From Microbacterium halimionae (lineage in GTDB: Bacteria > Actinomycetota > Actinomycetes > Actinomycetales > Microbacteriaceae), in contig NZ_JAAOZB010000001.1 of the NCBI RefSeq assembly GCF_011761265.1, forward strand, positions 434,001 to 498,000: a DNA stretch of 64,000 nucleotides. The letters are read 5' to 3'. Under the pieces are notes generated by a model. The model was not told where the DNA came from. It searched no databases and was given only the letters and a program-made list of their open reading frames with translations. Of this stretch, positions 1 through 8,185 are shown piece after piece. How positions within the stretch are numbered: the first letter of the stretch is position 1; each line of letters begins with the position of its first letter. A program made the translations under genes and the position numbers.

Positions 1-2337
1 CGTCGATCCGTCGCACGGCACTTCGGCGCCGAGCGGGAATGTGAACGACACCGAGTCGAGCGCGTCACCGGCGTTGTAGAAACCGGCAAACGCTTCGGCG
101 CCAGCGGCCGTGAGCGACGCCGACGCGTTCGACCATGAAATGCTGTTCGCTGACTGCGCCGCGGTCGGTAATAAGAGCGTTGCGAACACAACGCCGGAGG
201 CATTGACGTCAGGGGAACCGTTGAATCCCCGTGATTGCACATTCACGATGAGCGACGCACTTGTGGCACTCGTCACCTGGATGCGCGGGTTCGAAATCGT
301 CAGATCGAGCAGCCCATCATGGCCCGTGTAGTGAATAGAGCCCGCGAAGCTCACTCGCCCGCGATCGTTCTCGGCGCTGTATGCACCAGAACCCGAGCCC
401 CAGCCGCCGGAAACGGATCCGTTCGCGATCGGACCATTGATGTAGCTCACGAAGGACTGCTTGACCCCCCACTGCAAGGTCGCACCAGACACTGACTGCG
501 CGACGCACGTGGGTGCGGCAACCTCTTCGACCGCGGCGGCTGCTGCGGCTGCGGCTGCGGCTGCGGCTGCGGCTGCGGCTGCGGCTGCGGTAATCGTGAA
601 TCCCGCGGATGCCACGACATCGCCGTTGACACTCAGTTCGATCGTGTGCGCTCCTATCTCGAAGTCAGCAGGTACCGTCCAGGAGAAGCTCACTCGTCCG
701 GTGTCGCCGGCTACGACGGTTCCAACCGTGACCGGGTCAGAGTGCACGACGGCGGCCACTCGATCGCCGGAGACAAAGCCCGACCCGCCGAATGTGAGGG
801 TCCCGCCCTGTGCAACGCTGCCGCTGCTCAGTCCACCGATTGTGACAACCGGTGCAGATTGCTTCGCGACCGTCACAGGCGTAAAGGTGTCGAGGGAACG
901 GTCAGTGATCGACAGGCGGTGCGCCGCAGACGTCACAACCTGATAATCGACTCCGGCATCGAGGGCGCCCGCCGGCACCGTCAAGGTGGTCGTGAACTCG
1001 CCGTCTACGATCTGCGCCGGCTGCACCCACGCCTGAACAATCCAGCCCTCGGTCGGCAGCGCGCCGGTTCCGTTCCACAGCGAGGTCTCGCCCAGGAGAA
1101 CGTAGGCGCCGCTGGCCGCTCCCGCGCCGGTGAAATCTGTGCCGTTCACTGTCAGAGTGTGCGCGAGCGCCGGGTCGAGGTCTGTCGTCGGCGTCACCTC
1201 GACCCGTGGGGCACTGGTGTCAGGCGTGGGCTCAGGGGTCGTGTCAGGGGTCGTGTCAGGGGTCGGGTTCGGATCCGGGGTTACTGAAGCAAAGTTGATT
1301 GGCTCTGCGAGTTCGTTGACAGCCTGGACCACCCCGCCAGCGCCGGTCGTAAACACAGCCAGAGTGCCGCCGTCGATCTGTTTCGCGGCTAGCGTTTCCT
1401 GATCAATCGTGACGTTCCACGTGAAATTCGCGGTGCCATCATCGTTCACCGACCACTTCACATACGGCGACTCATCGCTCACTCCCTGCGCCCATGCGGT
1501 GTACGCACTTGCACGAGCGCTCGAGGGCGCTCCCTCAGACGCATGCCAATTGTCTGCGATCCAACCGATCTGCACGTAGACCCCGGCCGACTGGCCTGCC
1601 GTCGGACCGTAGAGTCCGAGGGCATCAGTGTTGTAGTTCGAGCCTGTGACAGTCACCGTTGCACCTGTCGGGTCGAGCGAGTCCGAGGGCGTGACCGTCA
1701 GCGAGGGCGCAGGTGCCTCAGGAACCACGGGTGCGACGTACGGCACTGTCAAAGTGAGAGGGTCAAGAGCCGTTCCCGCGGTGTAGAAGCCAGCGAACAG
1801 CGGCACGCCGGCATCCGTGAGCGTTGTCGCGGCGTTCGCGTAGGTGGCCGTGCCATCCGCGATTGCGGGGCCAGACAGTACCAGCGCCGCAATACCCACA
1901 CCTGTTGATGTCGAGTATTCACCGCTCGTCATATCGCGCGTCACGGCATCGACGTAGAGCACGCCAGTTGTTTCACTCTCGATCGAAACGCGGGGGTTCG
2001 AGAGTGTGACGTCGAGCACGCCGCCATGAGCTGTGAACTGCACAGCGCCCGAGAATGCGGCTTCACCTGACTGCGCATCGGTGTCGACGGTGCTGCTTCC
2101 ACCGCTCCACACGAAGGGGGAAGACCCCGAAACATTGCCGCTCGTGACGACGGAGCCGCCACCGATCGGACCACCGACGTACGAAACAAAGCTCTGCTTC
2201 ACTCCCCACGACAGAGCGGATGCCTCAGCTGCCTGCGCGGGAGTGGCGATACCGACGATGGCCCCGGCCATGACAAGCGCACCGGTGATCACACTCGCGA
2301 GCAGCCGTTGAAGGGGCGATCTACTCATTTTCTGCAC
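1..2337 (-). CDS. HtaA-domain haem-binding surface protein, 3' end outside window
   Basis: Open reading frame that runs off the left edge (about 779 codons seen). It begins with a signal peptide (hydrophobic stretch followed by AQAAEA). An HtaA domain follows at about residues 40-200 (WGVKQSFVSYV start, then FSG, HGGLLDVTLSNP and FAGFYTAG). Next come Ig-like/adhesin segments separated by a Thr-Pro-Asp-rich linker and a run of 19 alanines. A second HtaA domain starts around residue 610 (WGVKQSFVSYINGPI). HtaA domains bind haem at the actinobacterial cell surface. I chose GTG at 2337 because AAGGAG (2345-2350) sits 7 bases upstream; the in-frame ATG at 2328 would be 16 bases away. The gene lies downstream of hmuV on the same strand but has its own DtxR-like boxes. 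The C-terminal anchor, if any, is outside the window. Confidence 0.85.
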   Translation of the reverse strand, partial: MQKMSRSPLQRLLASVITGALVMAGAIVGIATPAQAAEASALSWGVKQSFVSYVGGPIGGGSVVTSGNVSGSSPFVWSGGSSTVDTDAQSGEAAFSGAVQFTAHGGVLDVTLSNPRVSIESETTGVLYVDAVTRDMTSGEYSTSTGVGIAALVLSGPAIADGTATYANAATTLTDAGVPLFAGFYTAGTALDPLTLTVPYVAPVVPEAPAPSLTVTPSDSLDPTGATVTVTGSNYNTDALGLYGPTAGQSAGVYVQIGWIADNWHASEGAPSSARASAYTAWAQGVSDESPYVKWSVNDDGTANFTWNVTIDQETLAAKQIDGGTLAVFTTGAGGVVQAVNELAEPINFASVTPDPNPTPDTTPDTTPEPTPDTSAPRVEVTPTTDLDPALAHTLTVNGTDFTGAGAASGAYVLLGETSLWNGTGALPTEGWIVQAWVQPAQIVDGEFTTTLTVPAGALDAGVDYQVVTSAAHRLSITDRSLDTFTPVTVAKQSAPVVTIGGLSSGSVAQGGTLTFGGSGFVSGDRVAAVVHSDPVTVGTVVAGDTGRVSFSWTVPADFEIGAHTIELSVNGDVVASAGFTITAAAAAAAAAAAAAAAAAAAVEEVAAPTCVAQSVSGATLQWGVKQSFVSYINGPIANGSVSGGWGSGSGAYSAENDRGRVSFAGSIHYTGHDGLLDLTISNPRIQVTSATSASLIVNVQSRGFNGSPDVNASGVVFATLLLPTAAQSANSISWSNASASLTAAGAEAFAGFYNAGDALDSVSFTFPLGAEVPCDGST
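545..590. repeat. GCGGCT hexanucleotide tandem repeat coding poly-alanine
   Basis: About 7.7 tandem copies of a 6-bp unit inside the HtaA gene. On the minus strand it encodes most of a 19-alanine run (codons at 532-588). Because the unit is two codons, copy-number change would alter linker length without a frameshift. The run separates the central Ig-like part from the C-terminal HtaA domain. Confidence 0.85.
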
Positions 2338-2403
2338 GAAAAAGCTCCTTGAAGAGTGGGGACGCCGCGGAACACCGGAAACAGTGCCGCAGGCGAGCAG
2401 AAG

Positions 2404-2437
2404 TTAGGTTCCGCTTACTTAGCTAAGCCTTGCCTAT
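2404..2437 (-). promoter_or_regulatory. Two overlapping DtxR/IdeR-like iron boxes upstream of the HtaA gene
   Basis: Two degenerate 19-bp matches to the DtxR consensus TTAGGTTAGSCTAACCTAA lie in the short gap between hmuV and the HtaA gene. The sequence at 2404-2422 and that at 2419-2437 each match at about 14 of 19 positions. They sit 67-100 bases before the GTG start at 2337, which suggests iron-dependent repression of a promoter separate from the hmu operon. This is a consensus comparison by eye. Confidence 0.5.
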
Positions 2438-2464
2438 CTTTAACCTGAAAGCAAGGTGTGCGGG

Positions 2465-3277
2465 TCAGTGAGCGGAGCGACGCGGCAACACGATGGGCCG
2501 CCCGGTGTCGACATCGGAGATCACCCGCACCGCGGTGCCATACACCTCAGCGATGCGCTCTTCCGTAAACACGTCAGCCGGTGCGCCGTGCGCGACGAGC
2601 CGCCCGGCGTCAATCATCGCGACCTCATCGGCATATGCCGCGGCAAGAGAAAGATCGTGCAGCACGACGACGACAGCACGGCGAGATTCTGCGAGCTGGC
2701 GGGCAATACGCAGCACGTCTTCTTGATGGCGGAGATCGAGCGCTGCAGTGGGCTCGTCTAACAGAACTATGCGCGTGTCTTGAGCGAGAACGCGGGCCAA
2801 TGACACCCGCGCACGTTCACCACCAGACAACGATGAAAACGGGCGATGGGCAAGATGCTGTACATCGGTGCGCAGCATCGATTCGGCGATGATCGCGTCG
2901 TCGTCGCCCGCTTGCCCGTCGTCGACGTGCGCGCCGATCCAGGGCGCGCGACCCATTTCTACGACGTCGTAAGCCGAGAATGCGAACGACACCTGATTCG
3001 ACTGGAGCAGCACCGCGCGCGTGCGGGCAAGCTCCGTGATGTGATGCTGCGCGAGGGATTTTCCATCGAGCAAGACCTCACCCGACGATGGGCTGATATC
3101 TGCGGTGAGCACGCTCAACAGGCTCGACTTACCCGCACCATTCGGGCCGACAAGGGCCAAGACACGCCCGTAAGGCACATCGAGCGAGACATCGTCGAGG
3201 ATTGTCGCCGCACCGATGCGGTAGCCCACAGCGCGCACCTCGAATGCGAGCGTCGTGGCATCCGTTCTCATGCCCAA
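2465..3277 (-). CDS. hmuV: Haem ABC transporter ATP-binding protein HmuV
   Basis: Cytoplasmic ATPase of a haem (or Fe-siderophore) importer, 270 residues. Walker A GPNGAGKSS lies at 44-52, the ABC signature LSGGERARVSLAR in the middle, Walker B RIVLLDEPTAALD follows, and a switch His sits in VVVLHDLSLAA. It matches the usual length for HmuV/BtuD-type proteins. The start overlaps the 3' end of hmuU by 10 bases, so the two are translationally coupled. The flanking HtaA proteins make haem the best substrate guess; a siderophore importer of the same superfamily is the alternative. Confidence 0.9.
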   Translation of the reverse strand: MGMRTDATTLAFEVRAVGYRIGAATILDDVSLDVPYGRVLALVGPNGAGKSSLLSVLTADISPSSGEVLLDGKSLAQHHITELARTRAVLLQSNQVSFAFSAYDVVEMGRAPWIGAHVDDGQAGDDDAIIAESMLRTDVQHLAHRPFSSLSGGERARVSLARVLAQDTRIVLLDEPTAALDLRHQEDVLRIARQLAESRRAVVVVLHDLSLAAAYADEVAMIDAGRLVAHGAPADVFTEERIAEVYGTAVRVISDVDTGRPIVLPRRSAH

Positions 3278-4368
3278 CCACCGCCCGAGCGCCGGCCGCG
3301 CCGAATGAGCCAGTAAAAGAACGGGCCACCAATCAGAGACGTGAGGATGCCGATGGGGAGATCCGCCGACGGCACGAGGGTGCGTGCCAAAAGGTCGGCG
3401 TAGACCAACAGTGTTGCGCCACCGAGGAGAGACACGATCATGACCCAGCGGTTGGCTGGCCCCAGAGCCATCCGCACGAGGTGTGGCACGACGAGGCCGA
3501 CAAAAGCGATGATTCCCACGAATGCGACAGCGACGCCCGTCATCAGCGCAACGACCACGATCGAGACGACCCGCAGCCGTTCGACACGAACACCCAGATG
3601 GGATGCCGTGCGATCACCGAGTGCGAGCAGGTCGAACTGACGGGCAAAACCGAGGGCGATCACCGTCGAAACGGTTCCGAGCGCGGCGACGACACCGACC
3701 TCTGTCCAGCGCGATCCGTTGATTGAGCCCAACTGCCAAAAGACGATCTGCTCGCGCGCCGAACTGCCACCGGCAAACATCAAAATGGCGAGCGCCGCCC
3801 CCGTGAACGCGTTTACCGCGATGCCGGTGAGAATCAGCGTGACCGATTCGGTTCGACCGTTAGCCTTCGCCGTCGAATAGACGATAAAGGTCGCGGCAAG
3901 CCCACCCGCGAAGGCGAAAACCGCCGTCGTCCAGGTGCCGAAAAATGTCAGCCCCAGCGCGATCGATGCGGCGGCTCCGACCGCCGCTCCTGACGAGACA
4001 CCGACGACGCCAGGTTCTGCGAGCGGATTGCCGAAAATCGCCTGCATAATCGCGCCAGCGATGGCAAGCAACCCACCGACGAGTAGCGCCATCACTATCC
4101 GTGGAAACCGAATCTGCCATAGCGTCTTCTCGATGAGTTCGCCGGTCGGTGCCCATCCGTTGTCGAGGCCGAGCGAACGAAGCACCGACCCAACGACCTC
4201 TGTGGGCGCGATCGAAAGCTGGCCGAGGCCCGCCGAAAGTACGACGCCGGCGACCAGAAATACCGAAGCAAGCGCGACGACGGCGCCTCGGCGGAATACG
4301 ACCGTCGCAGCCGAAGTCGCCGCCGACTTCGCTGCCGTCTTCGCTGCCGTCTTCGCCTGCCCAGTCAT
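3268..4368 (-). CDS. hmuU: Haem ABC transporter permease HmuU (FecCD family)
   Basis: Polytopic membrane protein of 366 residues in the FecCD/BtuC family. It has an N-terminal helix VVALASVFLVAGVVLSAGL, the family segments RFPRIVMALLVGGLLAIAGAIMQ and NPLAEPGVVGVSSGA, and a C-terminal PHLVRMALGPANRW followed by LPIGILTSLIGGPFF. Such permeases form a homodimer with about ten helices each and move haem across the membrane. A short Ala-Ala-Lys repeat (KTAAKTAAKSAATSAAT) lies at the extreme N terminus and is low-complexity. The 5' end overlaps hmuT by 4 bases (ATGA). Confidence 0.9.
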   Translation of the reverse strand: MTGQAKTAAKTAAKSAATSAATVVFRRGAVVALASVFLVAGVVLSAGLGQLSIAPTEVVGSVLRSLGLDNGWAPTGELIEKTLWQIRFPRIVMALLVGGLLAIAGAIMQAIFGNPLAEPGVVGVSSGAAVGAAASIALGLTFFGTWTTAVFAFAGGLAATFIVYSTAKANGRTESVTLILTGIAVNAFTGAALAILMFAGGSSAREQIVFWQLGSINGSRWTEVGVVAALGTVSTVIALGFARQFDLLALGDRTASHLGVRVERLRVVSIVVVALMTGVAVAFVGIIAFVGLVVPHLVRMALGPANRWVMIVSLLGGATLLVYADLLARTLVPSADLPIGILTSLIGGPFFYWLIRRGRRSGGGWA

Positions 4369-5462
4369 GAGGCTTTTGGGGCGTAGATCGCGCGCGCAAG
4401 TGCATCCAGCACGTCCGCCGAGCGCGGCCCGAACGAGAGAATCTCACCGTCAGCCATGTCGACGAAGCGACCATTCTGACCCGCCGTCGTGATGGCGATT
4501 GCGGGTTTTGACTCCAGCAGGCCATCAACGCCGCCAACAGAGGCGAGCCCGTCGGTCATGACGAGGATGAGATCTGGGTCGGCAGCAACGATCGCTTCAT
4601 CGGTCATCGGCTGCATCCCGCTCCACCCGAGTTCGCCCGCAACGTCGAGGCCACCGAGCGCCGTAATGAGTTGGTCGGCACCTGACTCTTCCCCGAAGAG
4701 GTAATACACACCCGATGCGCCACGCATGTAGAGAAAGATCATGCGAATCTTCGCACCGGATACCACCGAGGGGAGAGCCGCTATCTCAGCGATCTTCTCT
4801 TCGACATCCGCCGTGATGCGAGCAGCGAGCGCCGCTCCGGCATCGGGTGCACCATAGGTCGCTGCAACGTCTTCGGCGAGCGCTGCGGCCCCTGTGAATG
4901 ACGGCTCGTTTTCGAGGAAGACAACCCGAATTCCCACATCGCGAAGCTGCTCGATCACGTCTCGAGGCCCCACGCTTCCGTCAGTGATGACGACAGCCGG
5001 GTCAAGGGCGATGATCGACTCGGCGTTGACAGTGTGACCGCCGCTCGTGACGAGGGGCAGGTCTTCGGTGCCAGGAAAGGTCGTCGACTGATCCCGCGCG
5101 ACGAGAGTTTCTCCAAAGCCGAGGCCCCACACCGTGGCGGCAAGCGAACCCGAGATATCGAGCGCGATGACCCGAGAAGTATCAGTGACTACGACGTCGA
5201 CATCACCATCGCGATCGTGCGAGACGACGGTTGCGGGGAGTGACTGCGCGGGATCATCGCTGACCGGGTGCACCGAGGCATCCGCTATCACCGCTGTCGA
5301 TGCGCCCTCGTACGTGAGCGGGTCGTCGAGAACGTCAGACTGCGACAGCGGCACAGCGCTGGCAGCGGACACTGGGGCCGGCTGGTCGACACCCGAGGCG
5401 CAACCGGTCAGGAGGAGTGCTGCGGCAATCACTGCCGCAAGGGCCACCCGCGGGAGTCTCAC
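4365..5462 (-). CDS. hmuT: Haem-binding lipoprotein HmuT
   Basis: Substrate-binding protein of the haem importer, about 365 residues. I place the start at GTG 5462, which overlaps the stop of the upstream HtaA gene (GTGA). This gives a clean lipoprotein signal, LLLTGCASG. The longer frame to 5555 adds only an Arg-rich, out-of-place leader. The mature part has the periplasmic-binding fold of the ChuT/BtuF family (RVIALDISGSLAATVWGLGFGETLVARD, then ALGGLDVAGELGWSGMQPM). It is coupled to hmuU by a 4-base overlap. Lipid anchoring at the outer face of the membrane would receive haem from the HtaA proteins. Confidence 0.9.
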   Translation of the reverse strand: MRLPRVALAAVIAAALLLTGCASGVDQPAPVSAASAVPLSQSDVLDDPLTYEGASTAVIADASVHPVSDDPAQSLPATVVSHDRDGDVDVVVTDTSRVIALDISGSLAATVWGLGFGETLVARDQSTTFPGTEDLPLVTSGGHTVNAESIIALDPAVVITDGSVGPRDVIEQLRDVGIRVVFLENEPSFTGAAALAEDVAATYGAPDAGAALAARITADVEEKIAEIAALPSVVSGAKIRMIFLYMRGASGVYYLFGEESGADQLITALGGLDVAGELGWSGMQPMTDEAIVAADPDLILVMTDGLASVGGVDGLLESKPAIAITTAGQNGRFVDMADGEILSFGPRSADVLDALARAIYAPKAS

Positions 5463-6295
5463 AGACGCGCTTTCTGCCGGCGGCGAATAAGCACGACCGC
5501 GGCCGCCGCGGCGAGTAGCGCCGCGGCGGCGCCCCCACCGACCCATCCGATCCACGACTCATCCTCGGCGGCCGTGGGGTCAGCAGCGATGAGTGGCGTC
5601 ACTGATTCCGTGGGCGTCGCCACGACGTCTTGCTCGGGTTCGGCGCAGTCCAAAGTCATCGTGAATGTAATGGGATCGAACATGGTTCCCGGCTCGTAAT
5701 TGCCGAACTCCGCGAATCCCTCCGCCGTGATTGCCGTCGGCACGGCTCTTGCCGTGACCGTCTGTTCGCCCACATCGAGAGGCGCTGCCGTGAGGTCAAG
5801 CTCAACGAAGCGAATCTGCGTTACGGTCTGCACGTTCTCGGAGTCACCGGCCATGGCATCGCTCATTGAGACGCCGCTGACGTCGAGCAAGAGGTGCGCT
5901 CCAGAATCGTCGAGCACGAGGGTCGGGTCGGAGATTGTCGTGTTCAGCAGGCCGTCGTGGCCCGAGAACGTGACTCCGCCGAGAAAAGAAATCGAACCGG
6001 TTGCGCTCTCGGGATCGTAACTGCCGGACCCCTCCGGCCATGTGAAGGCAGGAGTTACATACGTTGCCGGCGCGCCCACCTGCCAGTCTCCGTTCGCGAT
6101 CGAACCCGAGATGTACGCGCGAAACGACTCTTTGAAGCCCCACACCAACTGTGCCGACGTGACATCGCATGCTTTTTCGGCGGGTACTGCCGTTTCGGCG
6201 GCGCTAGCGGCGGAAAAGAAGCCACCCGCGACCATTGCTGATCCTGCGCCGAGGGCAGCGATACGGAAAACGAGAGCAGACAGGCCTGAGCGCAT
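5459..6295 (-). CDS. Membrane-anchored HtaA-domain protein (haem uptake)
   Basis: A 278-residue exported protein that opens the hmu operon. It has an N-terminal signal peptide (MRSGLSALVFRIAALGAGSAM...AASAA), a single HtaA domain at about 45-205 (LVWGFKESFRAYISGSIANGDW, then FSGHDGLLNTTISDPTLVL), an acidic linker, and a C-terminal helix WVGGGAAAALLAAAAAVVLI followed by RRRQK, a stop-transfer anchor. Corynebacterial HtaA proteins capture haem and hand it to HmuT; this one probably does the same. The DtxR box abuts the ATG and there is no space for a ribosome-binding site, so the mRNA is probably leaderless. Confidence 0.88.
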   Translation of the reverse strand: MRSGLSALVFRIAALGAGSAMVAGGFFSAASAAETAVPAEKACDVTSAQLVWGFKESFRAYISGSIANGDWQVGAPATYVTPAFTWPEGSGSYDPESATGSISFLGGVTFSGHDGLLNTTISDPTLVLDDSGAHLLLDVSGVSMSDAMAGDSENVQTVTQIRFVELDLTAAPLDVGEQTVTARAVPTAITAEGFAEFGNYEPGTMFDPITFTMTLDCAEPEQDVVATPTESVTPLIAADPTAAEDESWIGWVGGGAAAALLAAAAAVVLIRRRQKARL

Positions 6296-6313
6296 TAGGC
6301 AAGCCTAACCAAA
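6295..6313 (-). promoter_or_regulatory. DtxR/IdeR-type iron box overlapping a leaderless promoter
   Basis: TTAGGCAAGCCTAACCAAA matches the DtxR consensus TTAGGTTAGSCTAACCTAA at 16 of 19 positions. On the minus strand it contains TAGGCT six bases before the ATG at 6295, a typical actinobacterial leaderless -10. Repressor bound with iron would cover the -10 and the start point. The site governs the operon HtaA protein-hmuT-hmuU-hmuV. Confidence 0.8.
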
Positions 6314-6348
6314 CTTCTAGCTCAGTGCTGAGCGTGTAAGCCGCTTCG

Positions 6349-6717
6349 TCAGGGGCGCACGGGAAGCACCGGCGAAAGATCTGCCCGCACGCCTGAAGCG
6401 TTGATACGGCCCTCGGCAGCGGCATCCGCCCATTTTTCGGCACCCGTCGCCAACGCGATCCAGGTGGCGGGATCCATCTCGACGACATTCGGCGGCGTGC
6501 CCCGCGTGTGCCGTGGACCCTCGATCACTTGCGCCGCGCCGTGCGGAGGCACGCGCACCTCAACCGTGCCGCCTGGCGCCTTCTCGGCGAGCAACTGCAA
6601 GAGATATCGGGATGCCGTGGCTTCAGCAGGGCGCGCGGGCACGACGCCCGCTTCACGCGCCGTCGCCACCGCAGCGAGTGCTGCGCGGCCATCGTCTGTC
6701 GAGATTTTGCGAGCCAT
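6349..6717 (-). CDS. Sterol carrier family protein
   Basis: Small 122-residue soluble protein resembling the bacterial sterol-carrier-like family found next to purD in many Actinobacteria. Its core VEVRVPPHGAAQVIEGPRHTRGTPPNVVEMDPATWIALATG followed by WADAAAEGRINASG matches the family pattern, with an acceptor-like WIALATG segment. The exact ligand and role are unknown. The start is ATG 6717 with TACGGT (6724-6729) six bases upstream, so it is probably leaderless. It is divergent from purD, with only 47 bases between the two starts. Confidence 0.7.
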   Translation of the reverse strand: MARKISTDDGRAALAAVATAREAGVVPARPAEATASRYLLQLLAEKAPGGTVEVRVPPHGAAQVIEGPRHTRGTPPNVVEMDPATWIALATGAEKWADAAAEGRINASGVRADLSPVLPVRP

Positions 6718-6764
6718 GGCGATACCGTATCGGGCACAGCGCGCCCCGCGGCTAGGCTGGCCGA
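6718..6764. promoter_or_regulatory. Compact divergent leaderless promoters (sterol-carrier-like gene / purD)
   Basis: The 47-base gap carries two TANNNT boxes. TACGGT lies on the minus strand (6724-6729), six bases before ATG 6717. TAGGCT lies on the plus strand (6753-6758), six bases before GTG 6765. Neither gene has a Shine-Dalgarno sequence, which fits transcription starting at the start codon itself. Confidence 0.6.
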
Positions 6765-8027
6765 GTGAGAATCCTGGTCATTGGTTCGGGCGCGCGCGAG
6801 CACGCCATCATCCTTGCTCTCCGTGCGGAGAGCGCCGATCACGTGATCTTTGCCGCGGCCGGCAACGCCGGCATCGCCGCGGACGCAACGGTCGTAGAGC
6901 TCTCGGAGACCGACGCTGTCGCCGTCACCGAGTTTGCCGGCAGCGAGCAGATCGACCTTGTCGTGGTCGGCCCGGAAGCGCCGCTCGTTGCGGGGGTCGC
7001 CGATGCGCTGCGTACCCGCGGCATCCCGGTCTTCGGACCCGGGAAGGCCGCCGCAGCGCTCGAAGGCTCAAAGGCTTTCGCCAAGCGGATCATGCACGCG
7101 GCAGGTGTTCCGACCGGCCGCGCACAGCACGCGTATAACCGCGAAGAAACAGCGGCCGCTCTCGACACGTTCGGCGCCCCGTACGTCGTGAAGGCCGACG
7201 GCCTTGCCGCCGGTAAGGGCGTCATCGTGACAGATGACCGAGACGCCGCCCTCGCGCACGCCGACGGATTTTTGTCGACCGGGCCGGTTCTCGTCGAAGA
7301 GTTTCTCTCGGGCCCCGAAGTGTCGCTGTTCTTTTTGTGCGACGGAGACCGCGTGCTGCCGCTCAGTCCCGCGCAGGATTTCAAGCGCCTGCTCGATGGT
7401 GACGCCGGCCCCAATACGGGCGGCATGGGCGCGTACTCGCCGCTCGGCTGGCTTGCCGATCGGTTCGGAAGCGAAGAAGCATTCGTCGATCAGGTCACGC
7501 GCGAAGTTGCCGAGCCGGTCATTCGCGAGATGGATGCCGAGGGCACCCCGTTCATTGGACTGCTTTACGCGGGTCTCATCATCACCGAATCCGGTATCAA
7601 GGTCATCGAGTTCAATGCGCGCTTCGGTGACCCCGAGACGCAGGTCGTTCTGCCGCGGCTCGTCGATCCCCTGTCTGAGCTGCTGTTGGCAGCGGCGTCG
7701 GGAACGCTGGAAGACATGGCACGGCCGGTCTTCGCCGACACCGCCGCCGTCACTGTTGTGCTTGCGAGCGAGGGGTACCCGGGGCATCCGCTCACCGGCC
7801 GAGCCCTTGGCGGACTCGATGCCGCAGCCGCTATCGAGGGCGTGCATATCGCCCACGCGGCCACAAAGTCGGTTGACGGTGAGCTGCTCGCCACCGGCGG
7901 TCGGGTGCTGAGCGTTGTGGCAACCGGCGATGACTTCGCCGCTGCGCGCGCCGCTGCCTACGAGGCCGTCGCCAAAATCTCGCTGCCGGGCGCCCAATAC
8001 CGCACCGACATCGCCGCCCAGGCCTGA
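6765..8027 (+). CDS. purD: Phosphoribosylamine-glycine ligase
   Basis: Second step of de novo purine synthesis: ATP-dependent joining of glycine to 5-phosphoribosylamine, in the cytoplasm. It is 420 residues, the normal length. The N domain has ILVIGSGAREHAI and VVGPEAPLVAGVADALR. The ATP-grasp domain has YVVKADGLAAGKGVIVTDD, the GPEVSLFFLCDG segment, NTGGMGAYSPLG and FNARFGDPETQVVLPRL. It starts with GTG and no ribosome-binding site; TAGGCT six bases upstream suggests a leaderless transcript. It is followed by purC after a gap holding a 13-bp inverted repeat. Confidence 0.97.
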   Translation: MRILVIGSGAREHAIILALRAESADHVIFAAAGNAGIAADATVVELSETDAVAVTEFAGSEQIDLVVVGPEAPLVAGVADALRTRGIPVFGPGKAAAALEGSKAFAKRIMHAAGVPTGRAQHAYNREETAAALDTFGAPYVVKADGLAAGKGVIVTDDRDAALAHADGFLSTGPVLVEEFLSGPEVSLFFLCDGDRVLPLSPAQDFKRLLDGDAGPNTGGMGAYSPLGWLADRFGSEEAFVDQVTREVAEPVIREMDAEGTPFIGLLYAGLIITESGIKVIEFNARFGDPETQVVLPRLVDPLSELLLAAASGTLEDMARPVFADTAAVTVVLASEGYPGHPLTGRALGGLDAAAAIEGVHIAHAATKSVDGELLATGGRVLSVVATGDDFAAARAAAYEAVAKISLPGAQYRTDIAAQA

Positions 8028-8088
8028 CGGCCCATTCCCGGCAACGGCCTCCGCCCAACGGCCCCGCCCGACGGCCCCTTTTCCCCCG

Positions 8089-8146
8089 CCCATGTCTCAC
8101 TCATTCACCCTTTTGCACCCAAATACCTGCATAAGTGAGACATGGG
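8089..8146. repeat. Perfect 13-bp inverted repeat between purD and purC
   Basis: CCCATGTCTCACT (8089-8101) and its exact complement AGTGAGACATGGG (8134-8146) are separated by 32 bases. There is no T-run after it, so it is not a standard intrinsic terminator. It could be an operator pair, an mRNA-processing hairpin or a dispersed palindromic repeat. It is the only long perfect palindrome of this kind that I noticed in the window. Confidence 0.75.
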
Positions 8147-8185
8147 TAATCACAGGGGGCTGTGTCAGAGCGGGATAATGGGGCA

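Noticed and set aside
545-590. CRISPR-like tandem repeat
   Set aside because: Six-base unit with no spacers, inside a coding frame.
461-943. Plus-strand frame with a long alanine run
   Set aside because: It is the shadow of the GCGGCT repeat in the minus-strand HtaA gene, which has signal peptide, domains and ribosome-binding site.
2846-3316. Plus-strand frame across hmuV
   Set aside because: Antisense to a well-supported ATPase with all motifs; no independent support.
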